From: Fen-999 sp964530115
GTDB lineage: Bacteria; Pseudomonadota; Gammaproteobacteria; Burkholderiales; Rhodocyclaceae
Assembly: GCA_964530115.1 (NCBI GenBank)
Contig: CAZGYD010000184.1
Span: 1 to 15,664 of the forward strand
Direction of reading: 5' to 3'
DNA length: 15,664 bases
In this document: piece by piece, positions 1 through 5,754 of the stretch
How the letters are laid out: each line of letters begins with the position of its first letter
Position numbering within the stretch: the first letter of the stretch is position 1
Notes under the pieces: model-generated
What the model saw: only the letters and a program-made list of their open reading frames with translations
What the model was told of the DNA's origin: nothing
Databases searched by the model: none
Translations under genes and position numbers: made by a program

Positions 1-1
1 T

Positions 2-370
2 CCCACCGGAGCCAAAAACCTCACCCACCAGACACCGAGCCTGCACACACACGCCGTAGCCGCCGGCTGGAACGTCAGGGCGCCGACCAGCGAGGACACG
101 GCGGGCAAGATCGCGGTACTTGCGAAGGACACGGTCGAGAATGCCGGGCGGGCGATTACGGCGGTCGATGGTTCGGCAATCACTGCGGGCGGGTCGGCCG
201 TTCCAGTAGCCAATGGCACGGTTGCCTTGAATGGCGCGGGAACAGAGCTGATTTTCACTCCGGCCGCGAACTCCAATGGGACGGCTAGTTTCACCTACAC
301 CGTGACTTCTGGCGGCGTGACCGAGACTGCGACGGTGAGCGTGACGGTCACGGTGTCCGTGATCGGCTGA
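2..370 (+). CDS. C-terminal end of a large Ig/cadherin-like repeat surface protein (partial)
   Basis: An open frame runs from the left edge to TGA at 368-370, giving about 122 residues with no start in the window. The later part reads as one bacterial Ig/cadherin-like repeat: an EDTAGKIAVLAKD stretch resembling the common EDT...VLAND opening of these domains, then GTELIFTPAANSNGTASFTY and a closing ATVSVTVTV strand. Such domains occur in tandem in long secreted or surface proteins and adhesins. The protein stops soon after the last strand, with no visible PEP-CTERM, LPXTG or transmembrane anchor. The next gene starts 2 nt after this stop, so the two may be co-transcribed. The partner, secretion route and full size cannot be seen. 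The domain type is fairly clear; the role as an adhesin is inference. Confidence 0.7.
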   Translation, partial: PTGAKNLTHQTPSLHTHAVAAGWNVRAPTSEDTAGKIAVLAKDTVENAGRAITAVDGSAITAGGSAVPVANGTVALNGAGTELIFTPAANSNGTASFTYTVTSGGVTETATVSVTVTVSVIG

Positions 371-372
371 CG

Positions 373-861
373 ATGGCGCTCCGAAGCCTTCTGCTCGCTC
401 TAGCCTTGGCGGCCGCAGGCAGCCTCGCCTCCGCCGCCGACAATCTGCTGGTCCAGCTCGAGCCGGGCGGGGGGTACCGGGTCTGGCACACGGAGGGCGT
501 GACGAGGATCAGCGAGGAGGAGGTGCTCGCGGTGGCGGCGACGGCGAAGCCGGAGGGCGGCGAGCCGGTGGTGGTCGCGGGCGGCCGGGCGCGGGCCTTC
601 CAGACCGAATCGGGCGTGGTGATCGAGATGCTCGATGCGACGGTCGACCGCAGGCTGCTCGTGGACCGCGACGATTGCGGCGCGATCCGGCTCTGGCATT
701 CGGAGGGGCCGACGAAGCTCTCCGACGATCAGCTCACGGAGCTGGTGCTTTCGGCGCTGCCCGGCGGTGGTCGGCGGCTGAGTCTCAACGGCCACCACGC
801 CAAGGCGTACATCACGCCGCTGGGCTACGCGGTGGTGATCTGGCCGGCCGTGAAGCGCTGA
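373..861 (+). CDS. Small secreted protein with an internal tandem duplication
   Basis: 162 residues. A signal peptide is clear: MALRS, a hydrophobic run to about residue 17, and a likely cut after SLASA at 21. The mature part consists of two related units, roughly 25-87 and 95-158. They align as YRVWHTEGVTRISEEEVLAV against IRLWHSEGPTKLSDDQLTEL, followed by two similar beta-rich stretches (VVVAGGRARAF / LSLNGHHAKAY, then GVVIEML / GYAVVIW). Each unit keeps a WH(T/S)EG motif. I do not recognise the family. The start lies 2 nt after the stop of the Ig-domain protein and has no obvious Shine-Dalgarno, which fits translational coupling. An accessory role for that surface protein is possible but only inferred from position. 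The 3' end overlaps convergent ubiC by 37 nt. Confidence 0.75.
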   Translation: MALRSLLLALALAAAGSLASAADNLLVQLEPGGGYRVWHTEGVTRISEEEVLAVAATAKPEGGEPVVVAGGRARAFQTESGVVIEMLDATVDRRLLVDRDDCGAIRLWHSEGPTKLSDDQLTELVLSALPGGGRRLSLNGHHAKAYITPLGYAVVIWPAVKR

Positions 862-1379
862 GCCGGGACGGCGAGCCAGCGCCGCCGGCGCGGCAGCGGG
901 CCGGCCGGGGGCCAGGGGAGGCCGACGAAGGCTTCGAGGACGATCAGCGGCCGGCCGTCGAGCCAGAAGCAGGAGCGCCGCGCGGGCGGCCGGGCGCCGT
1001 GTTTCAGCCGCGTGTATTCGAAGGGGCCGCGGCGGATGCGCGGGTCGGTCCAGAGGATGGCCGCGAGCGGCTGGCGGCCGAGCCGGCGCAAGCCTTTCCA
1101 CGGGCCGCGGATGCCTTCGATCGTGGTGACGCTGCGGGCGAGCACGGCGGGCTCGTCGTTCCGGCGCACGCAGACTTCGCGGACGAAGATGCGCCGGCCG
1201 GCGCGCGCGAGGCCGAGGAGGGCGGCTTCGTCGGGCCGGGCGCGCTGCCAGCCGCTGAAGAGCACGTCCACGGAAACCTTGCCGCTTTGCGCGAGGCGGG
1301 CGGTGAGCGAGCCGGGCTGGCGCATCGGCCGGGTCTCGATGGGCAGCGGCGGGGCGGGGCGCCAGTGGAGCGGGAGCAT
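825..1379 (-). CDS. ubiC: Chorismate pyruvate-lyase
   Basis: 184 residues. UbiC converts chorismate to 4-hydroxybenzoate and pyruvate, the first committed step of ubiquinone synthesis, in the cytoplasm. The family pattern is visible: FVREVCVRRNDEPAVLARSV (residues 65-84; R82 matches the substrate-binding Arg of E. coli UbiC), LGRQPLAAIL (100-109), the FEYTRL strand, and LDGRPLIVLEAF (140-151) with the conserved Glu at 149. E. coli UbiC ends about ten residues after that Glu. This one continues for about 35, the last part proline- and arginine-rich and overlapping the convergent secreted-protein gene. No ubiA follows in the window. The start codon lies about 10 nt from one copy of a 23-bp intergenic motif (1389-1411), so the native promoter is not obvious. 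Confidence 0.88.
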   Translation of the reverse strand: MLPLHWRPAPPLPIETRPMRQPGSLTARLAQSGKVSVDVLFSGWQRARPDEAALLGLARAGRRIFVREVCVRRNDEPAVLARSVTTIEGIRGPWKGLRRLGRQPLAAILWTDPRIRRGPFEYTRLKHGARPPARRSCFWLDGRPLIVLEAFVGLPWPPAGPLPRRRRWLAVPAQRFTAGQITTA

Positions 1380-1388
1380 GGGCGTGAC

Positions 1389-1411
1389 GGCGTGTTACGA
1401 CGGCTGAGTTT
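1389..1411 (+). repeat. 23-bp dispersed intergenic motif, copy 1
   Basis: GGCGTGTTACG followed directly by ACGGCTGAGTTT. Identical to copy 2 (7060-7082) and one mismatch from copies 3 (11007-11029) and 4 (12574-12596). This copy stands alone, without the longer element that precedes copies 2 and 4, and lies just upstream of the ubiC start. Confidence 0.8.
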
Positions 1412-1540
1412 GGGTCAACGCTGAACGGATTGCGTTACGGCCCGCTGGCCGCATCGTACGGTGTTCCCTTCCTCGTCTATCGCGTTCGCCCGCGGGTGCG
1501 GGCCGATGTAATGGACGACGCACCGTCCTCGATCGTCGTC

Positions 1541-1762
1541 TCAGGCGTGGAGCGCATCGATGAATTCGTCGGCAGACACGCCGGCTTGTTTGAGCAAGCC
1601 GACGAGCGTGCCGACTTTCAGTTCACGGTGGTTTGGCACGACACACCCCGTGGAGCCCCGGCGCAAGACGACATGGCTGCCACGCTGGCGGGCAACCACG
1701 AAACCCAGACGTTCCAGCGCCTGGATGACTTCGGCGCCGGAAACGACAGGCAATTTAGGCAT
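1541..1762 (-). CDS. hicA: HicA-type toxin (mRNA interferase)
   Basis: 73 residues, the usual HicA size. HicA toxins have a small dsRBD-like fold and cleave mRNA and tmRNA independently of the ribosome. Visible family features are the N-terminal helix VIQALERLGFVVARQRGSH, with the catalytic His at residue 30 in the R-G-S-H motif, then VVLRR, a VVPNHRELKVGTL segment and a C-terminal helix with LLKQAGVSADEF. The start ATG overlaps the end of hicB by 8 nt (ATGCCTAA, 1755-1762), so the pair is translationally coupled. The antitoxin comes first, the reverse of the classical hicAB order but common in this family. Both halves look intact. Confidence 0.9.
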   Translation of the reverse strand: MPKLPVVSGAEVIQALERLGFVVARQRGSHVVLRRGSTGCVVPNHRELKVGTLVGLLKQAGVSADEFIDALHA

Positions 1763-1961
1763 GCGTCGGAACCTGGAAGGTCGTCAGCAGAGGGCGGCCG
1801 CTTACGGAGAGAGGAAACTCCTGCAGATAAAGTTCGGTGGCCTCGCGCAGGTTGTCGAGCGCTTCCTCGACGGTTTCGCCCTGCGTGGTCGTGCCCGTCT
1901 CCGGGTTGAAGGCGACATAGCCGCCTTCCGGGGCCGGGGTGATGACGGCTGAAAGTTCCAT
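1755..1961 (-). CDS. hicB: HicB-type antitoxin
   Basis: 68 residues. The partial RNase-H-like fold of HicB antitoxins is recognisable: an MELSAVITPAPEGGYVAFNP strand pair, a T-T-T-Q-G-E-T turn, then the helix VEEALDNLREATELYLQEF. It should bind and neutralise HicA. There is no separate DNA-binding domain after the core, so autoregulation, if any, is not explained by sequence. The start at 1961 is chosen because a GGAGG Shine-Dalgarno (complement of 1967-1971) sits 5 nt upstream; an ATG four codons earlier (1973) overlaps that site and is less likely. The reading frame stays open far upstream, but that part has no protein-like character. Confidence 0.87.
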   Translation of the reverse strand: MELSAVITPAPEGGYVAFNPETGTTTQGETVEEALDNLREATELYLQEFPLSVSGRPLLTTFQVPTHA

Positions 1962-2134
1962 GGCATCCTCCATCTTCCATAACAGAATGGTACAGCCTGA
2001 GGGATGAGCGTGTCTCGGTCGTGGTGCTCCGTGCGCCATGCCATCTCGTTTCACGAGCCCGGCTTTCGGGGGCCGCGCGTGCCTGTGCGCCGGCCGGGTC
2101 GTGCGGGCCGGATTGTACGGCCTGCCGCCGGCGT
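1962..2134. other. Intergenic gap between the cytochrome c and hicBA genes
   Basis: 173 bp. It must hold the hicBA promoter and the end of the cytochrome transcript. Apart from the hicB Shine-Dalgarno I see only a 5-bp hairpin at 2045-2057 (CTCGT/ACGAG), too weak to call a terminator, and no convincing -35/-10 pair. Confidence 0.4.
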
Positions 2135-2812
2135 TCAGTCGGTATCCCGCGGCTGGATGCTCGTGAGGTAGGCGAGGATGTCCTGGATGTCTTCGTCGCT
2201 GAAGAGGTCGAGCACGCCGCCGGGCTTGTCTTCGTCGTGCGGGCGCTCTTTGGCGCGGTAGGCGTCCATCTGCCGCTTCAGGTAGTTGGTGTATTGGCCG
2301 ACGAGCATCGGGAAGTCGCTGCGGCCCATGCCGTCCTTGGCGTGGCAGTTGGCGCAGTGTTCCTGGTAGTGCTTGCTGCCCCTGTCGATGTTGCCTTCGA
2401 CGCGCGGGATGATCATCACCTTCTCCATGGCCAGAAGCCGCGTCAGCGCGTCCTCGTCGCCCTTGAACACGGGCGGCCGGGTCGGCAGCCTGATCGAGGC
2501 GAGATAGGCCGAGACGTCGACGATGTCCTCGTCGCTGAGCTCGCGCGGGTGGGTGTAGGGGTACATGGGAATGTTGATGCGCTTCTTGGTCCTGAAGTTG
2601 CGCAGCTGCTCCTCGAGGTAGCCGGCCCGCTGGCCGCCGATGCGCGGGTATTCGCCTTTCTTGCCGCCCTGGCCGTGCTCGCCGTGGCAGCCGGCGCAGG
2701 TGACGTTGATCTCTTTGCCTTTTTCGAGGTCGGCGGCGAGGGCGAGGCCGGGCAGGAGCGCGGCGACGGCGAGGTGGCGCTTGAGACGGTCGATGAGGGT
2801 TCTTGTGTTCAT
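2135..2812 (-). CDS. Periplasmic dihaem cytochrome c (c4-like)
   Basis: 225 residues. A signal peptide ends near ALA|AD (about residue 26). Two class I cytochrome c domains follow, with haem motifs CAGCH (39-43) and CANCH (153-157). Each domain carries the c4-type Y/F-P-x-x-x-GQ motif (YPRIGGQ at 55-61, FPMLVGQ at 167-173) and a late SDEDI helix. Cytochromes c4 shuttle electrons to terminal oxidases. The first domain has a plausible axial methionine in NIPMYPYTHP (M83). In the second the equivalent stretch reads PGGVLDLFSDEDI, with no methionine at the usual place. The gene is divergent from regB, and a RegA-type box lies 15 nt upstream of its start, which suggests redox control. A dihaem family other than c4 is possible. 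Confidence 0.85.
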   Translation of the reverse strand: MNTRTLIDRLKRHLAVAALLPGLALAADLEKGKEINVTCAGCHGEHGQGGKKGEYPRIGGQRAGYLEEQLRNFRTKKRINIPMYPYTHPRELSDEDIVDVSAYLASIRLPTRPPVFKGDEDALTRLLAMEKVMIIPRVEGNIDRGSKHYQEHCANCHAKDGMGRSDFPMLVGQYTNYLKRQMDAYRAKERPHDEDKPGGVLDLFSDEDIQDILAYLTSIQPRDTD

Positions 2813-2827
2813 GGGTTTGGGCGGAGT

Positions 2828-2842
2828 GCGACAAAATGCCGC
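2828..2842. promoter_or_regulatory. Candidate RegA/PrrA binding box in the divergent cytochrome c / regB promoter
   Basis: The minus strand reads GCGGCATTTTGTCGC, which fits the RegA/PrrA-type consensus as I remember it (GCGGC, five bases, GTCGC). It sits 15 nt upstream of the cytochrome start and 54 nt upstream of the regB start, next to the regulator pair that should bind it. Match seen directly; binding is inferred. Confidence 0.55.
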
Positions 2843-2896
2843 GCAGGCTAGCATCGCGCCACCCGGGCGGACTTGATCAAGGATAATCCGCGGACC

Positions 2897-4153
2897 ATGG
2901 CGGAAACGACGACCCCGACGACGGCCGACCGCGACGCCGCCGGCATCCTGCGCCGGCTGGCCGTGCTGCGCTGGTGGCTGATCGCCGCCGAGGTGCTGGC
3001 GATCGCGACGGTGCCGCTGGCGCTCGACATTCCGCTGCCGGTGGCGCCGATGCTCGCGGTCGTCTTTCTCCAGGCGGTGGCCAACGCGGTGACGCTCTCG
3101 CGGCTTCCCGATGTGGGTGAAACCGGCGAGGCCGAGGTGCTCGTCCAGCTGGCGATCGACATCGTCGCCTTTTCGGTGCTGATGTTCCTCTCGGGCGGCG
3201 CGGCAAACCCGCTGATCTCGCTGCTGCTCCTGCCGGTGGCGATCGCGGCGATGGCGCTCTCGGCGCGCTGCGCGGTGCTGGTCGCGGCGATGGCGGTGGC
3301 CGCCTATTCGGCGCTCAACATCGTTTATCTGCCGCTGCCGGTGGCCGATGCCGCGCGCGCGGCGCGGCTGCACCTGGCGGGCATGTGGCTGACCTTCGTC
3401 TTCTCCGTGGCGCTGGTGACCTGGCTCGCCGTGCGCATGACCGAGGCGATCCGCCGGCGCGACGCAGAACTCGCCGCCGCGCGCGAGCAGGCCCTGCGCG
3501 ATGAGCGCGTCGTGGCGCTCGGGGCGCTGGCGGCCGGCGCGGCGCACGAGCTGTCGACGCCGCTGGCGACCATGGCCGTGATCGCCGGCGAACTCGAGGC
3601 CGACGAACGGCTCGACGACGACGTGCGCGCCGACATCGCGCTGCTGAGGAAGCAGGTGACGGCGTGCAAGGGCATCATCAGCGGGCTCGCCGTGCGCGCG
3701 GGCGCGGAGCGGCTGGACAGCGCGGCCGCCGTGCCGGTCGCCGCCTGGCTTGAAGGCGTCCATGCCCGCTGGCGCGAGATGCGGCCGCGGGTCCGCTCGG
3801 AGCTCGATGTCGCCGGCGTGTCACCGCGGCTGAGTTTCGTCGCCGACGCGACGCTGGCGCAGGCGCTGACCAACCTGCTCAACAACGCCGCCAACGCCGG
3901 CCGCACAGTACGGCTCGAGGCCCGCCGGGACGGCGACTGGCTCGAGATCGAGGTGCGCGACGACGGCCCCGGCTTCCCGCCGCAGGTGCTCGAGCGCGCC
4001 GGCCGCGAGCCGTTCCCCGGACATGCGGGCGGCAGCGGCATCGGCCTCTTCCTCGCGCGGGCCTCGATCACGCGGCTGGGCGGCGAGCTCGGCCTCTTCA
4101 ACGACCACGGCGGCGTGGCGAGGATCCGTCTGCCGCTGGCGACCACTTCCTGA
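2897..4153 (+). CDS. regB: RegB/PrrB-family redox sensor histidine kinase
   Basis: 418 residues from ATG 2897; an in-frame TTG at 2873 would add eight unlikely residues. The order is an N-terminal membrane domain of about six helices (residues 20-182), a dimerisation/H-box, and a catalytic HATPase domain. RegB signatures are present: GGAANPL (100-106), matching the quinone-sensing GGxxNPF motif with a Leu at the end; the H-box GAAHELSTPLATM with phospho-His H217; and a cysteine (C257, in VTACKGIISGL) where RegB has its redox-active Cys. The N-box (TNLLNNAANA), DDGPGF and GGSGIGLFLA complete the kinase. RegB is active under low oxygen or a reduced quinone pool and phosphorylates RegA, encoded 15 nt downstream. 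The gene is divergent from the cytochrome c gene with a RegA box between them, suggesting feedback. Confidence 0.92.
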   Translation: MAETTTPTTADRDAAGILRRLAVLRWWLIAAEVLAIATVPLALDIPLPVAPMLAVVFLQAVANAVTLSRLPDVGETGEAEVLVQLAIDIVAFSVLMFLSGGAANPLISLLLLPVAIAAMALSARCAVLVAAMAVAAYSALNIVYLPLPVADAARAARLHLAGMWLTFVFSVALVTWLAVRMTEAIRRRDAELAAAREQALRDERVVALGALAAGAAHELSTPLATMAVIAGELEADERLDDDVRADIALLRKQVTACKGIISGLAVRAGAERLDSAAAVPVAAWLEGVHARWREMRPRVRSELDVAGVSPRLSFVADATLAQALTNLLNNAANAGRTVRLEARRDGDWLEIEVRDDGPGFPPQVLERAGREPFPGHAGGSGIGLFLARASITRLGGELGLFNDHGGVARIRLPLATTS

Positions 4154-4168
4154 TTCCGGGCGAGACTC

Positions 4169-4696
4169 ATGAAGATCCTGATCATCGATGACGACGAGAC
4201 CTTCAATGGCGTGCTCTGCCGCGCGCTCGCACGCCGCGGCCATGAGTGCCGCGGCGCCAACGAAGCCGAAGCCGCGCTCGATCTGGCGCGGCGGGAACCG
4301 CCGGAGGCCGTGGTGCTCGACCTCAACCTCGGCGGCAGCTCGGGCCTGGCGCTGATCGAGCCGCTCCTGGCGATCAACCCCGAGTGCCGCATCGTCGTGC
4401 TCACCGGCTATGCGAGCATCGCCACGGCCGTGGATGCGGTCAAGCTCGGCGCGGTGCAGTACCTGGCCAAGCCGGTCGAGGTCGAGGCGATCCTCGCCGC
4501 CTTCGATGCGGGCGCGCATCCCGAGATCAGCGAGCTGGCGAACGCCGAGCCGCTCTCCGTCGACCGGCTGGAGTGGGAGCACATCCAGCGCGTGCTGCAC
4601 GAGAACGACGGCAACATCTCGGCCACGGCGCGGGCGCTGAAGATGCACCGGCGCACCCTCCAGCGCAAGCTGATGAAGCGGCCGGCGAGGAGTTAG
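4169..4696 (+). CDS. regA: RegA/PrrA/ActR-family response regulator
   Basis: 175 residues. The receiver domain has the acidic pocket D7-D9, phospho-acceptor D51, T79 and K101. After a short linker the Fis-type helix-turn-helix occupies about 137-171, with HIQRVLHENDGNISATARALKMHRRTLQRKL, the near-invariant RegA DNA-binding region. RegA is a global redox regulator that, when phosphorylated by RegB, controls oxidases, cytochromes, and in various species carbon and nitrogen fixation. The gene starts 15 nt after regB and is surely co-transcribed. Obvious local target candidates are the cytochrome c gene and regB itself, through the box at 2828-2842. A palindrome at 4713-4732 shortly after the stop could end the transcript. 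Confidence 0.94.
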   Translation: MKILIIDDDETFNGVLCRALARRGHECRGANEAEAALDLARREPPEAVVLDLNLGGSSGLALIEPLLAINPECRIVVLTGYASIATAVDAVKLGAVQYLAKPVEVEAILAAFDAGAHPEISELANAEPLSVDRLEWEHIQRVLHENDGNISATARALKMHRRTLQRKLMKRPARS

Positions 4697-4712
4697 GCCC
4701 GCCCCCTCCCGG

Positions 4713-4732
4713 CCTCCCCCTCGCGGGGGAGG
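4713..4732. repeat. Perfect palindrome downstream of regA, part of the structured intergenic repeat
   Basis: CCTCCCCC, a TCGC loop, then GGGGGAGG: an 8-bp perfect stem starting 16 nt after the regA stop. It has no T-tract, so terminator function is uncertain. The same module, as CCCCTCC-TCGC-GGAGGGG, recurs at 6843-6860 inside the 115-bp repeat. The sequence after this palindrome up to 4805 is a diverged version of the sequence after the second one. Confidence 0.6.
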
Positions 4733-4805
4733 AGCCCGCGTGCGGCGCTGCGCGCCGATCGCCACGGGTTGCTCCGGTCAAGCCTCATTGCGGTTTGCGC
4801 CTTTC

Positions 4806-4920
4806 GGCGCGTGCCGTCCCGGCTCGGGGCGGCCCTTCGCCGGGACTAAGACCCGCCTCCCCCGACCCCTCCTCGCGGGGGGGAGCCTGCGTGCCTCACT
4901 TCGCTCGGGCAGCTTACGGG
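4806..4920 (+). repeat. 115-bp direct repeat, left copy
   Basis: Matches 6783-6897 at 113 of 115 positions (differences near 4887 and in the CAC/CGC of the tail). Contains GTCCCGGC (4816-4823) paired with GCCGGGAC (4839-4846), and the CCCCTCC-type palindrome. It is preceded by a GCGCC-TTTC-GGCGC hairpin at 4797-4810. With the right copy it encloses the DUF1778/GNAT pair and the insertion sequence. Confidence 0.9.
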
Positions 4921-4984
4921 GCGTAGTGGCGCCAAAATGGCGACAGTGATAGACTGAGCGCTAAGATCATTGTTGGAGGTTCTT

Positions 4985-5296
4985 ATGGGTGCCACAGTTG
5001 CCAAGCAAGACCGTATCGGCGCCCGGGTTCCGCACGAGGTGTACAAAACGCTTTGCCGGGCCGCCGAATTGACCGGCGCAACGGTCAATCAGTTTCTGGT
5101 TCAGGCCGCGCTGAAAGAAGCGCAGGAAGTCATCGAGCGCGAGGAGGTCATCCGCCTGAGCCCGCGCGACTGGAACTGGCTGCTCGACTTGATGGAGAAC
5201 CCGCGCAAGCCTACGCCCAAGTTGAAGGCTGCCATGAAGCGCTATCGGAAAGCCAAGCGAGACGATGCTGGTACTGCCTTTAGCTGGGAGCCATGA
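4985..5296 (+). CDS. DUF1778 (TacA-like) ribbon-helix-helix antitoxin
   Basis: 103 residues from ATG 4985, chosen because GGAGG at 4975-4979 lies 5 nt upstream. The N-terminal part (DRIGARVPHEVYKTLCRAAE, then GATVNQFLVQAALKEAQEV) is the RHH DNA-binding fold of DUF1778 antitoxins. The C-terminal part, IRLSPRDWNWLLDLMENP followed by LKAAMKRYRKAK, is the segment that wraps the partner acetyltransferase. It should neutralise the GNAT toxin encoded downstream, with which it overlaps by 32 nt, and repress their shared promoter. A small AGTGATAGACT palindrome at 4945-4955 could be an operator but is too short to claim. The module sits between two 115-bp direct repeats. Confidence 0.88.
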   Translation: MGATVAKQDRIGARVPHEVYKTLCRAAELTGATVNQFLVQAALKEAQEVIEREEVIRLSPRDWNWLLDLMENPRKPTPKLKAAMKRYRKAKRDDAGTAFSWEP

Positions 5297-5753
5297 CCGG
5301 CAAGCGTTCGACTGTGGCCGCCAGGAACTGAACGACTGGCTACGGCAGGTCGCGCGTCAGCATCAGGACAAGGGACTGTCGAAAACCTTCGTCGCCATCC
5401 GTGAGGGTGAGCCGGCCCGCATTTGCGCCTACTACGCGCTGACCTTGGCCGAACTCGAAAACCGGCATCTGCCGGATGCCTGGCGCAAGAAACTGCCGCG
5501 CCGCATCCCCGGTGTGCGGCTAGGCCGGCTGGCGGTCGACCGGCAATACCAGGGCAAGGGGTTGGGGGAACTCCTGCTGGTCGACGCCTTGATGCGGGCG
5601 CGGCGCATCTACGCCGAGGCGGGCGGGATTGGCCTGTTCGTCGACGCGCTCGATGAGCAGGCGGCCGGCTACTATCGCCGTTTCGGCTTCGTGGCCGCAC
5701 CGGATAATCCGCTGCTGCTATTCCTGTCAGCCAGGATCACGGAGCAAGAGTGA
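5265..5753 (+). CDS. GNAT-family toxin (TacT/AtaT-like tRNA acetyltransferase)
   Basis: 162 residues. Toxins of this family acetylate the amino group of charged tRNA and stop translation. Visible features: FDCGRQELNDWLRQVARQHQ (15-34), the characteristic N-terminal signature; acetyl-CoA binding motif A, RLGRLAVDRQYQGKGLGELLL (85-105), with the Q/R-x-x-G-x-G/A pattern; and GYYRRFGF (135-142), whose second Tyr (Y137) corresponds to the catalytic tyrosine. The ATG lies inside the end of the antitoxin gene, a coupling typical of DUF1778/GNAT pairs. The stop (5751-5753) is only 1 nt from the left end of the IS, yet the length and C-terminus look normal, so the toxin is probably intact. The precise tRNA target cannot be read from sequence. 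Confidence 0.88.
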   Translation: MLVLPLAGSHDRQAFDCGRQELNDWLRQVARQHQDKGLSKTFVAIREGEPARICAYYALTLAELENRHLPDAWRKKLPRRIPGVRLGRLAVDRQYQGKGLGELLLVDALMRARRIYAEAGGIGLFVDALDEQAAGYYRRFGFVAAPDNPLLLFLSARITEQE

Positions 5754-5754
5754 T

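Noticed and set aside
2045..2057. Hairpin CTCGT-TTC-ACGAG as cytochrome c terminator
   Set aside because: A 5-bp stem about 80 nt from the stop with no T-run is not convincing.
2874..2887. FNR-like site TTGATCAAGGATAA upstream of regB
   Set aside because: The left half matches TTGAT, but the right half is GATAA instead of ATCAA, with only two of five bases correct. Too weak to call.
3829..3839. Another occurrence of the end of the 23-bp motif (CGGCTGAGTTT) within regB
   Set aside because: Only 11 bases match, and they encode the well-placed residues RLSF of the kinase; coincidence.
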